A stretch of DNA of 56,901 nt from Gemmatimonadota bacterium (GCA_003222055.1 QHUT01000058.1:1-56901); one strand, 5' to 3'; numbered from the stretch's first letter, positions 1 to 7,796 are shown. Numbers and translations are program-made. Notes: generated by a model from the sequence alone, not told the origin.

Positions 1-165
1 ATGGGCCCATTCCGCCCGTACGCCGAGCATGGGGAGGTCATGCAGTATTACGAGGTGCCCGCCGACCTCCTCGACGACCCGGAGGCGCTGCGGCCGTGGG
101 CTGAGAAGGCGATCACTGTGGCGGGGCGTAAGAAGGTCAAGCGTTCGAGTCGCGGCGGCCCCTAA
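1..165 (+). CDS. TfoX N-terminal-domain protein, 3' end
   Basis: Frame 1 is open from the window edge to TAA at 163-165. The 54 visible residues contain a PFRPY segment, then YYEVPADLLDD and a PEALRPWAEKA helix, followed by a basic tail. This matches the C-terminal part of the small TfoX/Sxy N-terminal-domain family as I recall it. Those proteins are about 100 residues long and are related to competence regulators, but free-standing copies have no proven role. The 5' part lies outside the window, and the ATG at base 1 is probably internal. The stop codon sits inside the attC inverse core (CCCTAAC), as is usual for a cassette gene. Confidence 0.65.
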   Translation: MGPFRPYAEHGEVMQYYEVPADLLDDPEALRPWAEKAITVAGRKKVKRSSRGGP

Positions 166-300
166 CAAGCGCTCGAACCTGGCGGGCGGTGATCGCTCCA
201 ATGGAATCCGAGTGTTTGCGCCCTGGTGGGCGCGGACTAACGTCCAATAACCTTGCGCCGGCGGGCGGGTCGCCCGCAGCTGAAGCGCGATCCGTTAGGC
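160..300 (+). repeat. attC site 1
   Basis: The inverse core CCCTAAC is at 160-166 and the core GTTAGGC at 294-300. The arms AAGCGCTCGAACCTGGCGGGCG and its partner near 266-290 pair with small asymmetric bulges. The right arm carries an inner palindrome GCGGGCG-GGT-CGCCCGC. The total is 141 bp. Confidence 0.8.
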
Positions 301-362
301 AGCCAGCGATGTGACCCTCCTGCCTCAACCATGGGTATAGAACACGTAGGGAGGATCGCGCC

Positions 363-785
363 ATGACACGGACAGCCCAAACGAGTACCTGTCTCTCACA
401 GCGGCGCAGGCCACTCGTCATTGTCTCCGCGGCTCTCGCGGTATTGGCCTGTTCACAGCCGTTAGCCCCTGGGGACCTCTTGCTGGGTACGTGGTCCAGT
501 GCCGATGCCACCCTCAACGCGGAGCGGAGTGGGGCGACCCTCACCATCCCGTGCATTGCCGTTCGATTCGCTGCCCTCCGTCTGGACGACTCGTTGGCAT
601 TTCAGGCAACCGGGGTCGTCACACGTGCGGGAGGGCTCGTGACCGTTCGCGTGGGGGACGCCTTTCCACTCACGGGTCGCGTCCTCGGGAGTCGGATTGT
701 GATACCCTACCCTTGGGTGGTTCCCACGTCGGGGCAGGACACGCTGGCGCCCGGCGATCGAGGGATCCACGTCTGCAACGCTTAA
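363..785 (+). CDS. Putative lipoprotein, cassette gene
   Basis: This is a 140-residue protein. The start is set by GGGAGG eight bases before the ATG. The N-terminus is basic, then hydrophobic (VIVSAALAVLAC), ending in a lipobox with Cys at about residue 31, so it is probably a lipidated envelope protein. The mature part opens with a GTWSS segment, followed by alternating polar/hydrophobic stretches consistent with a small beta-barrel or lipocalin-like fold, ending GIHVCNA. I do not recognise a named family. It is the only gene between attC sites 1 and 2, a classic one-gene cassette. No substrate can be inferred. Confidence 0.75.
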   Translation: MTRTAQTSTCLSQRRRPLVIVSAALAVLACSQPLAPGDLLLGTWSSADATLNAERSGATLTIPCIAVRFAALRLDDSLAFQATGVVTRAGGLVTVRVGDAFPLTGRVLGSRIVIPYPWVVPTSGQDTLAPGDRGIHVCNA

Positions 786-793
786 GGCTGGCT

Positions 794-934
794 GCCCAGC
801 AAGCGCTTGAAGCTGACGGGCGCTCACAAGTAGAGAGGAATTGCGTTACCTCGCCCGCGAGCCCTTTTCTCTGCGCCTCCACCTCCTTGCGCCAGCGGCG
901 ATTGCGCCCGCAGCTTAAGCGCGATCCGTTAGGC
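794..934 (+). repeat. attC site 2
   Basis: The inverse core has drifted to GCCCAGC (794-800), while the right core GTTAGGC (928-934) is intact. The left arm AAGCGCTTGAAGCTGACGGGCG is preserved. The inner palindrome of the right arm is damaged (CAGCGGCGATTGCGCCCG). Confidence 0.75.
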
Positions 935-946
935 AGGCAACGCACT

Positions 947-1780
947 GTGCCATACGATCCCCCGGCCGTCGCAGCCTACTTCGATCAGTTCGGGGAAGGC
1001 GAATGGGAGCGCTTTGACAGATTCGCGCTCGGCGCCGTCCACGAGCACATCCATAACCTCTATCTTGAGCGCTTCGTGGCGCCAGGCTCGCATGTCCTGG
1101 AAATCGGCGCCGGCCCTGGGCGTTTCACGCAAACACTTCATCGCTTGGGCTGCCGCATAGTCGTCGCCGACATTTCTGATGTCCAGCTTGAGCTCAATCG
1201 TCGCTATGGTGCGGAACGCGGCTTCGCGCGCAGTGTCGAGGCCTACCACAAGCTTGATATCTGCGATCTCACTATCCTCCCGCCCGCGAGCTTCGACGTG
1301 GTGGTCGCCTACGGCGGGCCCCTGAGCTACGTCTTTGAGCGTCGAGATGATGCAGTGGAGTCCTGCCGAAGGGTGCTAAGGCCCCGGGGCATGTTCGTGG
1401 CGAGCGTCATGTCGCTGTGGGGCACTTTACACCGGCATTTGGCTGCACTCAGAGACCTCCCCTTGCAGAGTATGGCAAACATTGTCGAGACCGGTGACCT
1501 GACTCCGGAAAACGATCCCACGTCGTCTCATAAGTGTCACATGTTTCGCTCACCAGGACTGACGGCGCTTTTGGAGCGCCACGGGTTCACGATCGAGGCG
1601 TTGGCGGCGTCAAATGCGCTCACAACGAACCTTGAGCCTCTACTGCTCGAGTTGCGTCAGCAGGCGGATCGATGGCAGACACTCCTTGACCTTGAGCGTC
1701 AAGCGACAGCGCAGGCCGGTTATGTCGACGGGGGCACACATTTGATCGTGGCGGCGCGTTCTGGACCGTTGGCTGCCTAA
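947..1780 (+). CDS. Class I SAM-dependent methyltransferase
   Basis: This is a 277-residue Rossmann methyltransferase. Motif I (VLEIGAGPGRF) falls near residue 53, the acidic end of strand 2 is VVADIS, and motif IV is FDVVVAYGGPLSYV. It belongs to the broad Methyltransf_11/25 type. The acceptor is not predictable. A GTG at 947 is preferred: it lies 12 bases after the attC core, whereas the open frame upstream simply reads back through the attC site. The TAA stop at 1778-1780 lies inside the next attC inverse core. No strong ribosome site is visible. Cytosolic. Confidence 0.85.
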   Translation: MPYDPPAVAAYFDQFGEGEWERFDRFALGAVHEHIHNLYLERFVAPGSHVLEIGAGPGRFTQTLHRLGCRIVVADISDVQLELNRRYGAERGFARSVEAYHKLDICDLTILPPASFDVVVAYGGPLSYVFERRDDAVESCRRVLRPRGMFVASVMSLWGTLHRHLAALRDLPLQSMANIVETGDLTPENDPTSSHKCHMFRSPGLTALLERHGFTIEALAASNALTTNLEPLLLELRQQADRWQTLLDLERQATAQAGYVDGGTHLIVAARSGPLAA

Positions 1781-1914
1781 CAAGCGCTTGAAGCTGGCGG
1801 GCGCTCTCGTTCTAAAGGAAGTCGTTGGGTCGTGCCCCGGTGAGCACCGACTGTCGCACCACACTCTTGCGCCGGCGGGCGAGTCGCCCGCAGCTTAAGC
1901 GCGATCGGTTAGGC
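1775..1914 (+). repeat. attC site 3
   Basis: The cores are GCCTAAC (1775-1781) and GTTAGGC (1908-1914). When folded, the left arm GCGCTTGAAGCTGGCGGGCG pairs with the right arm CGCCCGCAGCTTAAGCGC, leaving two unpaired G bases on the left arm. Such extrahelical bases are a hallmark of attC recognition by IntI on the folded single strand. This is the best-preserved copy in the window. Confidence 0.85.
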
Positions 1915-1935
1915 CGCTGCGTCGGAGGTTATCGA

Positions 1936-2073
1936 GTGTTCAGCCGGACTCCCGTGACCCTGCCCATCCTCCTCAGCGCTTCCGCGATGGCCCGCGCGGG
2001 TCGCGCACAGGGCGAAGTCGCTCTCGGGTCCACCACGATCGCAAGGTGCCCAGACCCGCTGTTCAACGCGTGA
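1936..2073 (+). CDS. Possible short secreted peptide or truncated gene
   Basis: A GTG start follows GGAGG by eight bases, one of the better ribosome sites in the array. It opens a 45-codon frame. The product has a hydrophobic N-terminus (TLPILLSASAMA) and an AQG cleavage-like end, then about 20 residues including a single Cys. It overlaps the FkbM gene start by 28 bases in another frame. It could be a true small secreted peptide, a leader for translational coupling, or the stump of a longer gene replaced by the methyltransferase. No family is recognised. Confidence 0.3.
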   Translation: MFSRTPVTLPILLSASAMARAGRAQGEVALGSTTIARCPDPLFNA

Positions 2074-2792
2074 GCACATCGGTCTTGAACTGGCTCGTCC
2101 ACCAGTTCCGCGTGCGTCGACGACCCGTCGTCACGGTGGCAGGGGTTAAGATCCGGCTGGGGCGCCACATGTCGCCACAGGTCGAGCGTACCGTCTCGCG
2201 GGGTCGATACGAACAGGACGAGTTCCGGCTGATTGAGCAAGTGCTCTCACCCGGTGACGTCGTGCTCGAGGTCGGGGCCGGGCTTGGGCTGGTCTCCGCC
2301 TATTGCGCGAAGCGACTCGGGTCGAGCCGCGTGTTTGCCTACGAGGCCAATCCCGATCTCGAGGCGTGCATCCGAGAGACCTATTCGCTCAATGAGGTCC
2401 AGCCAACTTTGGACATGTGCGCCGTTGGCGCGGACGCCGGCAAGGTAACGCTGTTCCGCAGCGAGGACCTGTGGGCGTCGTCGGTGCTACGCCCCAGCGG
2501 CAAAGTCCGTCCGGTCGAGGTTCCCGTAAAGGCGCTTAGTGAGATTGTCCAGCTCGTTCGGGCCACGCTGCTCATCGTCGATGTCGAGGGGGCCGAGAGC
2601 GAGTTGTTCGACCGCGCTCACTTGCCCACCGTGAGCAGGATCATCCTGGAGCTGCACGAGCAGGTGATCGGCACTGTGGGCGCCCGGCGGGTCCGATCAA
2701 CGTTGTCAGTCATGGGGTTCGAGGAACTCCCTGACCTGTCCGCTGGCACGCACCTCGTGCTGCAGCGCGTCCGGGGGAGCGGCGCCGCTTGA
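2046..2792 (+). CDS. FkbM-family methyltransferase
   Basis: This is a 248-residue SAM-dependent O-methyltransferase of the FkbM type, which often acts on polysaccharide or polyketide hydroxyls. Motif I is VVLEVGAGLGLVSAYCAKR near residue 72. Strand 2 ends VFAYEANP. The family signature LLIVDVEGAESELF lies near 178-191. The start is uncertain: GTG 2046 is used, and GTG 2070 is an alternative. The stop codon TGA (2790-2792) lies within a surviving left arm of an attC site (CGCTTGAAGC), so the natural C-terminus may have been altered when that site was cut down. Confidence 0.85.
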   Translation: MPRPAVQRVSTSVLNWLVHQFRVRRRPVVTVAGVKIRLGRHMSPQVERTVSRGRYEQDEFRLIEQVLSPGDVVLEVGAGLGLVSAYCAKRLGSSRVFAYEANPDLEACIRETYSLNEVQPTLDMCAVGADAGKVTLFRSEDLWASSVLRPSGKVRPVEVPVKALSEIVQLVRATLLIVDVEGAESELFDRAHLPTVSRIILELHEQVIGTVGARRVRSTLSVMGFEELPDLSAGTHLVLQRVRGSGAA

Positions 2793-2807
2793 AGCTGACG
2801 GGCGGCG
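2785..2807 (+). repeat. attC left-arm remnant
   Basis: CCGCTTGAAGCTGACGGGCG matches the left arm of neighbouring attC sites, but neither core nor the right half follows before the next gene at 2841. This looks like a deletion scar that fused two cassettes. Confidence 0.65.
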
Positions 2808-2840
2808 TCTTCTCCCACACACTGCTATAGGCATATTCCC

Positions 2841-3629
2841 GTGCTTCAAACTTGGTGTCTCGTCGCCCTAACGATTATGGCACGCCAAGACACAACTATT
2901 GTCGCCGCAGTGCGCGCGATGGCAGCGCGCGATCCGGTCGAAGCCTTCAAGACCGAGAAGGGGTTGGTTCCCGTGCGCGACATCCAGCTCCTCGACGTAG
3001 ATGGCGATGGATCGCCAGAGGCGTTCGTTTCGATCGATCCTTCGTTTCGACAGACCCCGACGATTCTGGTGTACACCTACGACCGTCAGCACGGACCACA
3101 ACGGCTCCTCGAGGGGCTCGTGGCGGGCCAACTCCAGCCGGTTTCGGGCCGCTTCACGGACGACCATACGCTCGGCTTCGGCATCGACATGACCGTCGGC
3201 GAGGACGGAAAGCCCCTTGATTTCGATCGACTCCTTGCGGCGGCAGTGAAGAACAGGATGTCTCTTGTGAGGTACCGGACCTTCCTCCACGCCGATGGCC
3301 GAAAGGGCTTCGTGTCGTTCACCGATCTTTCCGATCGGGCGCTTCCGACGCCAGGAACCAACACCTGCCAGGATTTCGAATTCAGCTCCATTGAGGCACT
3401 AGCGGCCGGGACCCTCTCAGGAAAAGGAGCCACGCGCTACCTCGTCGCACTCACAGCGAGCGACATCACGATCTATTACTTCCGTGGTATTCGCTCGAAC
3501 GGGACTCTTGACAAGCAGGTCTGGGTTCGCCCCAGACTGCCCGGGGCGAGCGGCCTAAAGATCATGCCGAATGGTGAGGTCCAGCTTTCCATGCCGGGTG
3601 GTCGCAGCGAGCCGTTGACCGCTCCCTAA
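2841..3629 (+). CDS. Hypothetical exported protein with a VCBS/FG-GAP-like motif
   Basis: This is a 262-residue protein with a short hydrophobic N-terminus (LQTWCLVALTIMA) that may be a weak signal peptide. A calcium-loop-like segment, LLDVDGDGSPEAFVSI, lies near 51-66 and resembles one FG-GAP/VCBS blade. The rest is beta-rich and not recognised. GTG at 2841 is the first start after the decayed attC, and no good ribosome site is seen. It forms a single-gene module, with attC site 4 following 13 bases after the stop. Confidence 0.65.
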   Translation: MLQTWCLVALTIMARQDTTIVAAVRAMAARDPVEAFKTEKGLVPVRDIQLLDVDGDGSPEAFVSIDPSFRQTPTILVYTYDRQHGPQRLLEGLVAGQLQPVSGRFTDDHTLGFGIDMTVGEDGKPLDFDRLLAAAVKNRMSLVRYRTFLHADGRKGFVSFTDLSDRALPTPGTNTCQDFEFSSIEALAAGTLSGKGATRYLVALTASDITIYYFRGIRSNGTLDKQVWVRPRLPGASGLKIMPNGEVQLSMPGGRSEPLTAP

Positions 3630-3642
3630 CGAAGCCGACGCC

Positions 3643-3783
3643 GCCTAACCAGCGCTTGAAGCTGACGGGCGCCTCCACGTAGAGTAGACTTCCATTTGTG
3701 CGCCTGACGAGTCACGGTCAACGAATGAGCTTGCGGTGCGCCGGCGGGCGAGTCGCCCGCAGCATAAGCGCGAGCCGTTAGAC
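3643..3783 (+). repeat. attC site 4
   Basis: The cores are GCCTAAC (3643-3649) and GTTAGAC (3777-3783), the latter still within the GTTRRRY consensus. The left arm is CAGCGCTTGAAGCTGACGGGCG and the right arm GCGGGCGAGTCGCCCGCAGC. The site is 141 bp. Confidence 0.8.
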
Positions 3784-3871
3784 AGCACCCAACCGCTTGC
3801 CGCTCTTAGTGAGTGCTGATGAAAGTACGCCGGCTCGTGCAGGACCGTCGCAACTCGAGGGTTGAGGTCCA

Positions 3872-4276
3872 ATGACTGCGCCAACCACTCAGGCACAACT
3901 CGGCTACATCGCCCCGTTCTTCATTGTGCGCGATGTCATGCCAGCCATCGCGTTCTACAAAGATCGTCTAGGCTTCGAAGTAACGTTTCTCGGCCCCGAG
4001 GATGGTCCATACTTCGCCATGCTGAAGCGAGACGGCGTTCGGCTCATGCTCAAGGCCATCACGCCCGAGGTGCAGCCGATGCCGAATCCCAGCCGGCATC
4101 ACTGGGCCAGGTGGGACGCGTACGTCTATACTCCTGATCCGGACGCGCTGGCCGAGGAGTTCACATCCCGTGGCGTTTCGTTCCGGGAGCCTCTTGGCAA
4201 CAACTCGGACCAACTGCGCGGGTTCGAAATCATGGATGCGGACGGGTACGTTTTGTACTTCGGGCGACCACTCTAG
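3872..4276 (+). CDS. VOC (glyoxalase/bleomycin-resistance fold) protein
   Basis: This is a 134-residue vicinal-oxygen-chelate protein. The first beta-alpha-beta unit has IAPFFIVRDVMPAIAFYKDRLGFEV and the second ends GFEIMDADGYVLYFGRP, the usual 'D.DG....F' tail with a Glu/Asp metal-ligand position. Such single-domain VOC proteins dimerise and may be lyases, dioxygenases or drug binders; the substrate is not deducible. GAGG four bases before ATG supports the start. VOC proteins are frequent integron-cassette cargo. Confidence 0.85.
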   Translation: MTAPTTQAQLGYIAPFFIVRDVMPAIAFYKDRLGFEVTFLGPEDGPYFAMLKRDGVRLMLKAITPEVQPMPNPSRHHWARWDAYVYTPDPDALAEEFTSRGVSFREPLGNNSDQLRGFEIMDADGYVLYFGRPL

Positions 4277-4478
4277 CGTCCAACGGGGGGCGTGGCCTCG
4301 TCCGCCTGAGAGAGCGGTCGCTCGATACATCTTTTCTATTTCCGTGTGAGCTCGGCGTACGAGCTAAGCGAGAAGTAGATCCGCTCCGCCGTCGAGGTGA
4401 GGACTCGACCTTGGGGAGGGGGACCTCCTGCTCAGACTCGGGGTGTAAGAAGGGCGACACGGAATTGTGGAGGACATC

Positions 4479-4931
4479 ATGGTGTCTCGCGCGCCCCGGC
4501 TGGCTCTAGTTACAGGGGCAGCCGCTCTCCTTGTGGTGTTTGACAGCGGGCCCAAGACTCCTCGTCCGACCTCGCATCCTACAACTCTCCGAATCGAGTC
4601 CCTGAGCCAGAACGAGTTATGGGTGAAGGTGGCCTCATCACCCTGGGTGCCGGACTCCAGTCACCTACCCCTGGGTGTGTGGCTCGACTCCGCTACATCG
4701 CCTGAACCCAGACGGGAGCTCCTCGTACGAACGCCGGCAGTTGTACACGTCGCCGACTTGGTTCTTGCGCTCCACGTCACTGTTGTCGGGGCCGGAGCCG
4801 TCCGCTTACACCTCAGGCAGGGGGATGCGGCCCAAGTGCAACAAGCGGCTCCGTGGGGTCGGGACATCACTCTCGAGCGAGGGGACGACGGCCACTTTCA
4901 CCCGATCTGGAAGATTCACCCACTGCCGTAG
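4479..4931 (+). CDS. Hypothetical exported protein, cassette gene
   Basis: This is a 150-residue protein. ATG 4479 is chosen because GTGGAGG lies just upstream; the longer GTG frame at 4467 would overlap that ribosome site. The N-terminus (RLALVTGAAALLVVF) is signal-like but lacks a lipobox Cys. The mature part is beta-rich, with PLGVWLDSATS and a conserved-looking VHVADLVLALHV segment, ending IWKIHPLP. No family is recognised. The 200 bases upstream hold no clear attC, only a weak GTCCAAC match at 4280. Confidence 0.6.
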   Translation: MVSRAPRLALVTGAAALLVVFDSGPKTPRPTSHPTTLRIESLSQNELWVKVASSPWVPDSSHLPLGVWLDSATSPEPRRELLVRTPAVVHVADLVLALHVTVVGAGAVRLHLRQGDAAQVQQAAPWGRDITLERGDDGHFHPIWKIHPLP

Positions 4932-4943
4932 CCAGGGCGCGCT

Positions 4944-5085
4944 GCCTAACAAGGGCTTGAAGCTGGCGGGCGCTGTCGTTTTGAGGGAAGCCGTCATGTT
5001 CGTGCCCTGGCGGGCACGGGACATTCGTCCACCACACTTGCGCCAGCGGGCGGGTCGCCCGCAGCTTAAGCGCGAGCCGGTAAGC
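4944..5085 (+). repeat. attC site 5
   Basis: The inverse core GCCTAAC is at 4944-4950. The left arm is AAGGGCTTGAAGCTGGCGGGCG. The right arm has GGCGGGTCGCCCGC then AGCTTAAGCGC. The right core has decayed to GGTAAGC (5079-5085), so recombination at this site is probably impaired. Confidence 0.75.
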
Positions 5086-5095
5086 AGCGCACCGC

Positions 5096-5635
5096 ATGGT
5101 CATGGACCAATCACCATCCAACGAGGTGGTCGCCAGCCTATACGCGGTATTTGGCGACGGGCCGCTCGGTCGTGCCCTGATTGGATGCGAGTGTTGTTCC
5201 GATCCGAAAAGGTTCGACCGGTTGGCGGAAACGCCGGCCCGGCACCTACCAGCCGACGACCTCCAGGACTACCTGTACAGCGCGATGTCCACGGTTGGTG
5301 ACGAGGAAGACTTCAAGCATTTCCTGCCGCGGCTCTTCGAGCTAGCTATTCAAGAGCCGGACAGCGTCGAGCCGGAGCTGCTGGGCATCAAGCTGTCTGC
5401 AGCCAAGCGGTTACCGCAGCGCTCGAAACACTATGGCAGGACCTCTTCCTCAAAGAGTACGACGAGTTCGCAGTTGATTCCATCTTCTGTGCATTGGCCC
5501 TTGCCAGCACGTCCAGTTCGCTGGCCAAGGTCAATCTCGACCGGTTCAAGGAGCACAATCGGGCCTCCTTGAAGAACAAGCGCATACCTCGACACGGGGC
5601 GTGCAAAAGGCAAGGTCGTCATCAAGGCGAGTTAG
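5096..5635 (+). pseudogene. Frameshifted conserved hypothetical gene
   Basis: The first 100 or so codons read well: a GCECCSDP cysteine motif, then YLYSAMSTVGDEEDFKHFLP and LFELAIQE. I recall this pattern from a conserved family of unknown function. Near 5405 the sensible frame shifts to one reading TAALETLWQDLFLKEYDEF, with several family-typical residues apparently deleted. Near 5580 it returns to the first frame (AYLDTGRAKGKVVIKAS) and ends TAG at 5633-5635. The formal first frame stops at 5572. The gene is broken unless these are sequencing errors. Confidence 0.6.
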
Positions 5636-5646
5636 GATCGCGGGCT

Positions 5647-5775
5647 GCCTCAGCTGGCGGGCGCCAATCGCTCTCGTGGAAGCGGAGTGTTGTGCCCTAA
5701 TGGGACACGGACTGTCGTCGAGCGGTCTTGCGCCGGTGGGCGAGTCGGCCGCAGCTTACGCGCGGTCCGTTAGGC
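5647..5775 (+). repeat. attC site 6 (left arm shortened)
   Basis: The right core GTTAGGC (5769-5775) is intact and the right arm recognisable (TTGCGCCGGTGGGCGAGTCGGCCGCAGC). The left end reads GCCTCAGCTGGCGGGCGCC, so roughly 13 bases between the inverse core and the AGCTGG part of the arm are missing. Confidence 0.65.
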
Positions 5776-5809
5776 GGCACCTTGATCGACCCAGGAGGAG
5801 GAGGAAACC

Positions 5810-6139
5810 ATGGCGGGCGCGAAACTTGTTGTTCTCTATCCCTCTCCGCGAGACGTTCAGGCCTTCGAGCGAGCATACACGCAGGATCATGCGCCGATGG
5901 TCACTCCACAAACTTTCAAGGGCATCAAGAGATTTATCGCATCCAAAGTGGTAGGCACGCCTGACGGCAGCGCACCTCCCTTCTACAGGATCGCCGAGCT
6001 TCATTTCCCCTCGATGGAAGCTCTGCAAGCGGCTGCAGCGTCCGCCCCGGCGCAAAAGGCAGTAGCACACGCTGTATCTATCTCGACTGGCGGGAAACCA
6101 GTGTTTCTGGTTGCGGAAGAGGAAGCCAAGACGTTTTGA
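5810..6139 (+). CDS. EthD-family protein
   Basis: This is a 109-residue ferredoxin-like alpha/beta-barrel protein. The opening strand KLVVLYPSPRD, the Y..DHAPM motif and the closing KPVFLVAEEE match the EthD family. EthD was named from ethyl-tert-butyl-ether degradation, but most members have unknown roles. A strong ribosome site (AGGAGGAGG) lies six bases before the ATG. Cytosolic. After the stop there is a lone GCCTAAC (6145-6151) with no attC arms. Confidence 0.8.
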   Translation: MAGAKLVVLYPSPRDVQAFERAYTQDHAPMVTPQTFKGIKRFIASKVVGTPDGSAPPFYRIAELHFPSMEALQAAAASAPAQKAVAHAVSISTGGKPVFLVAEEEAKTF

Positions 6140-6239
6140 GGTGCCGCCTAACAATGACCCAACCCCCTTCGTCATCACGGCCATCGCGTGCGCTCTGGCC
6201 GGCGCCTGCAGCAACGACCCTGTGCGCCCGGGGGTGGCA

Positions 6240-6752
6240 ATGCGCAAGGTCGTGATATTCGCTCTCGCTCTACTGTGCGCCCCGGCAGGTTTGTTCGGCC
6301 AGGCATTGCATCCTGACTCGCTCTTCCCACGCCTTATTGGGCGTTGGCTGCTGCGCGGCACCATTGCCCGCCGACAGACCGTCCACGATGTGTCCTTCGA
6401 GTGGCTGCTGGGCCGCGAGTACGTGCAGATGCACGAAGTATCTCGCGGGCGCGCGCCGAATGGCACGCCGACCTATGAAGCGGTGGTGCTGTTTGGTCGC
6501 GATCCCCAGACCGGCGCGTATGGCTGCATGTGGCTCGATAACACTGGCGCGGGAGCCTTCGAGCCCCATGGCATCGGCCGCGGGTCCGTAGCTGGCGATT
6601 CCGTTCCCTTCCTGTTCCACTACACCGCGACCGACAGCTTCCACACGACCTTCGTGTATGATCGTGCGACGGACTCGTGGCAGTGGCGCATGGACAACGA
6701 CAGTTCCGGAGTGCGCAGACCGTTTGCACGGGTCACCCTGACGCGGCGGTAG
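6240..6752 (+). CDS. Secreted DUF1579-like protein
   Basis: ATG 6240 gives a clean signal peptide (KVVIFALALLCAPAGLFGQ) and a mature domain starting LIGRWLLRGTI. It continues through FEWLLGREYVQMHEVSRG and a GAYGCMWLDNTGAGAF repeat-like stretch, as in DUF1579/lipocalin-like small proteins. The frame stays open upstream to 6111, and this upstream part encodes an apparent lipobox (ALAGACSND) after the lone GCCTAAC. That could be the end of another cassette fused in frame. The total with ATG 6240 is 170 residues. Function unknown. Confidence 0.65.
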   Translation: MRKVVIFALALLCAPAGLFGQALHPDSLFPRLIGRWLLRGTIARRQTVHDVSFEWLLGREYVQMHEVSRGRAPNGTPTYEAVVLFGRDPQTGAYGCMWLDNTGAGAFEPHGIGRGSVAGDSVPFLFHYTATDSFHTTFVYDRATDSWQWRMDNDSSGVRRPFARVTLTRR

Positions 6753-6755
6753 GCG

Positions 6756-7352
6756 GTGCGCGATTTGCTCCTGACTCGGACGAAGCTGCGTTCGTGCTGG
6801 ACCGTGTGGCTTGCCGTGGCGTCGGCCTGCTCCGACGCCCGCCCTCAGAAGCAGGCCTTCCAACTTCCCCCTGGGAGTACCCCGACCATCAGGGACACTG
6901 TGGCCTCCGCCACTGAGTCTACGGCCGCGCCGATAGACACGGCCCTCGGGCGATGCGGTGTAGCCCTGCAAGCGCCTTCCGCAGACCAGCAAGAAGTGAT
7001 CGACGCCGTGAGAACGGCCTACGGGCTTGAGGGCGTCCTCTTCCAACGCGCGGGCTCTGACACGATCAGCCGCGAACAGGTCTACGCTCATTACCGACAG
7101 GGTTTCAGCGTCGAGCTAGCTCAACAGCTCGCCGACTATTCTTGGCAACCTGAGAGTCACATGCTCCGGGCGACAGATCGTGCGCTGACGGTCCCGGACT
7201 CCGTCGGTGTACTCGAGCTGAAGCAGGACCGCGCGCTCGTCGCCTGGATCCCGCCGACCACGTTTCGGCAACAGTGGGGTGCTCCCCGGTGCCTGGTTGA
7301 TCGCTTGGTGCGCGAGGATGGTCGGTGGATAGTTGAAGCGCGAGAGCCCTAG
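6756..7352 (+). CDS. Putative lipoprotein
   Basis: This is a 198-residue protein starting at GTG 6756, three bases after the previous stop. The signal ends LAVASACSDA with Cys at residue 25 as the probable lipidation site. A Pro/Thr/Ser-rich linker follows, then a globular domain with RTAYGLEGVLF and VDRLVREDGRWIVEARE, the latter resembling the end of NTF2-like folds. It lies in tandem with the DUF1579-like gene. A lone inverse core GCCTAAC (7365-7371) follows the stop, possibly an attC scar. Confidence 0.65.
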   Translation: MRDLLLTRTKLRSCWTVWLAVASACSDARPQKQAFQLPPGSTPTIRDTVASATESTAAPIDTALGRCGVALQAPSADQQEVIDAVRTAYGLEGVLFQRAGSDTISREQVYAHYRQGFSVELAQQLADYSWQPESHMLRATDRALTVPDSVGVLELKQDRALVAWIPPTTFRQQWGAPRCLVDRLVREDGRWIVEAREP

Positions 7353-7376
7353 TGTGGCGCATCTGCCTAACATCCC

Positions 7377-7796
7377 TCAGGACTTCGCTTTCTTCGAAGG
7401 TTTCGACTTGCCAGAACTGTTGAGGGCGACCGCTTGGCGAACCAGCACCTTGAAGGCGGCCTCGTGGATTTCTTCTCCTTCGTGGATGTCGATCGCGCGG
7501 CGCACGTTTCCGTCGAGACTCGAGTTGAAGAGACCGCCCGGATCCTTGAGAGACGCGCCCTTGGCGAAAGTAAGCTTCACGACATTCTTATAGGATTCGC
7601 CAGTGCAGATGATGCCGTCGTGCGACCAAATCGGAGTGCCCATCCACTTCCACTCCTCGACGACGCCCGGGTCTGCTTGCTTGATGAGCTTGCGCATTCT
7701 GCTGAGGGTTTCCCCACGCCAGTCCCCGAGTTCGGCGATTCGTTTCGAGATGAGCTCCGATGCCGACCGGCCTTGGCTCGCGCCCGACTTCTTCAT
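7377..7796 (-). CDS. DUF1801 family protein
   Basis: This is a 139-residue protein of the DUF1801/YdhG-like fold. Typical features are RMRKLIKQADPGVVEEWKW, then GIICTGESYKNVVKLTF and a DP.G.FNSSLDGNVRRAIDI segment. Members are small cytosolic proteins related to frataxin-like folds, without a firm role. It is the last gene of a reverse-strand operon and its start overlaps the stop of the SRPBCC gene by four bases (ATGA). A lysine/serine-rich tail ends the protein. Confidence 0.85.
   Translation of the reverse strand: MKKSGASQGRSASELISKRIAELGDWRGETLSRMRKLIKQADPGVVEEWKWMGTPIWSHDGIICTGESYKNVVKLTFAKGASLKDPGGLFNSSLDGNVRRAIDIHEGEEIHEAAFKVLVRQAVALNSSGKSKPSKKAKS

Noticed and set aside
491-946. Long upstream extension of the methyltransferase frame
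   Set aside because: It overlaps the lipoprotein gene and reads straight through attC site 2; the methyltransferase similarity begins at 947.
4280-4478. Possible attC after the VOC gene
   Set aside because: A GTCCAAC is present at 4280, but there are no arms and no GTTRRRY partner at the right distance.
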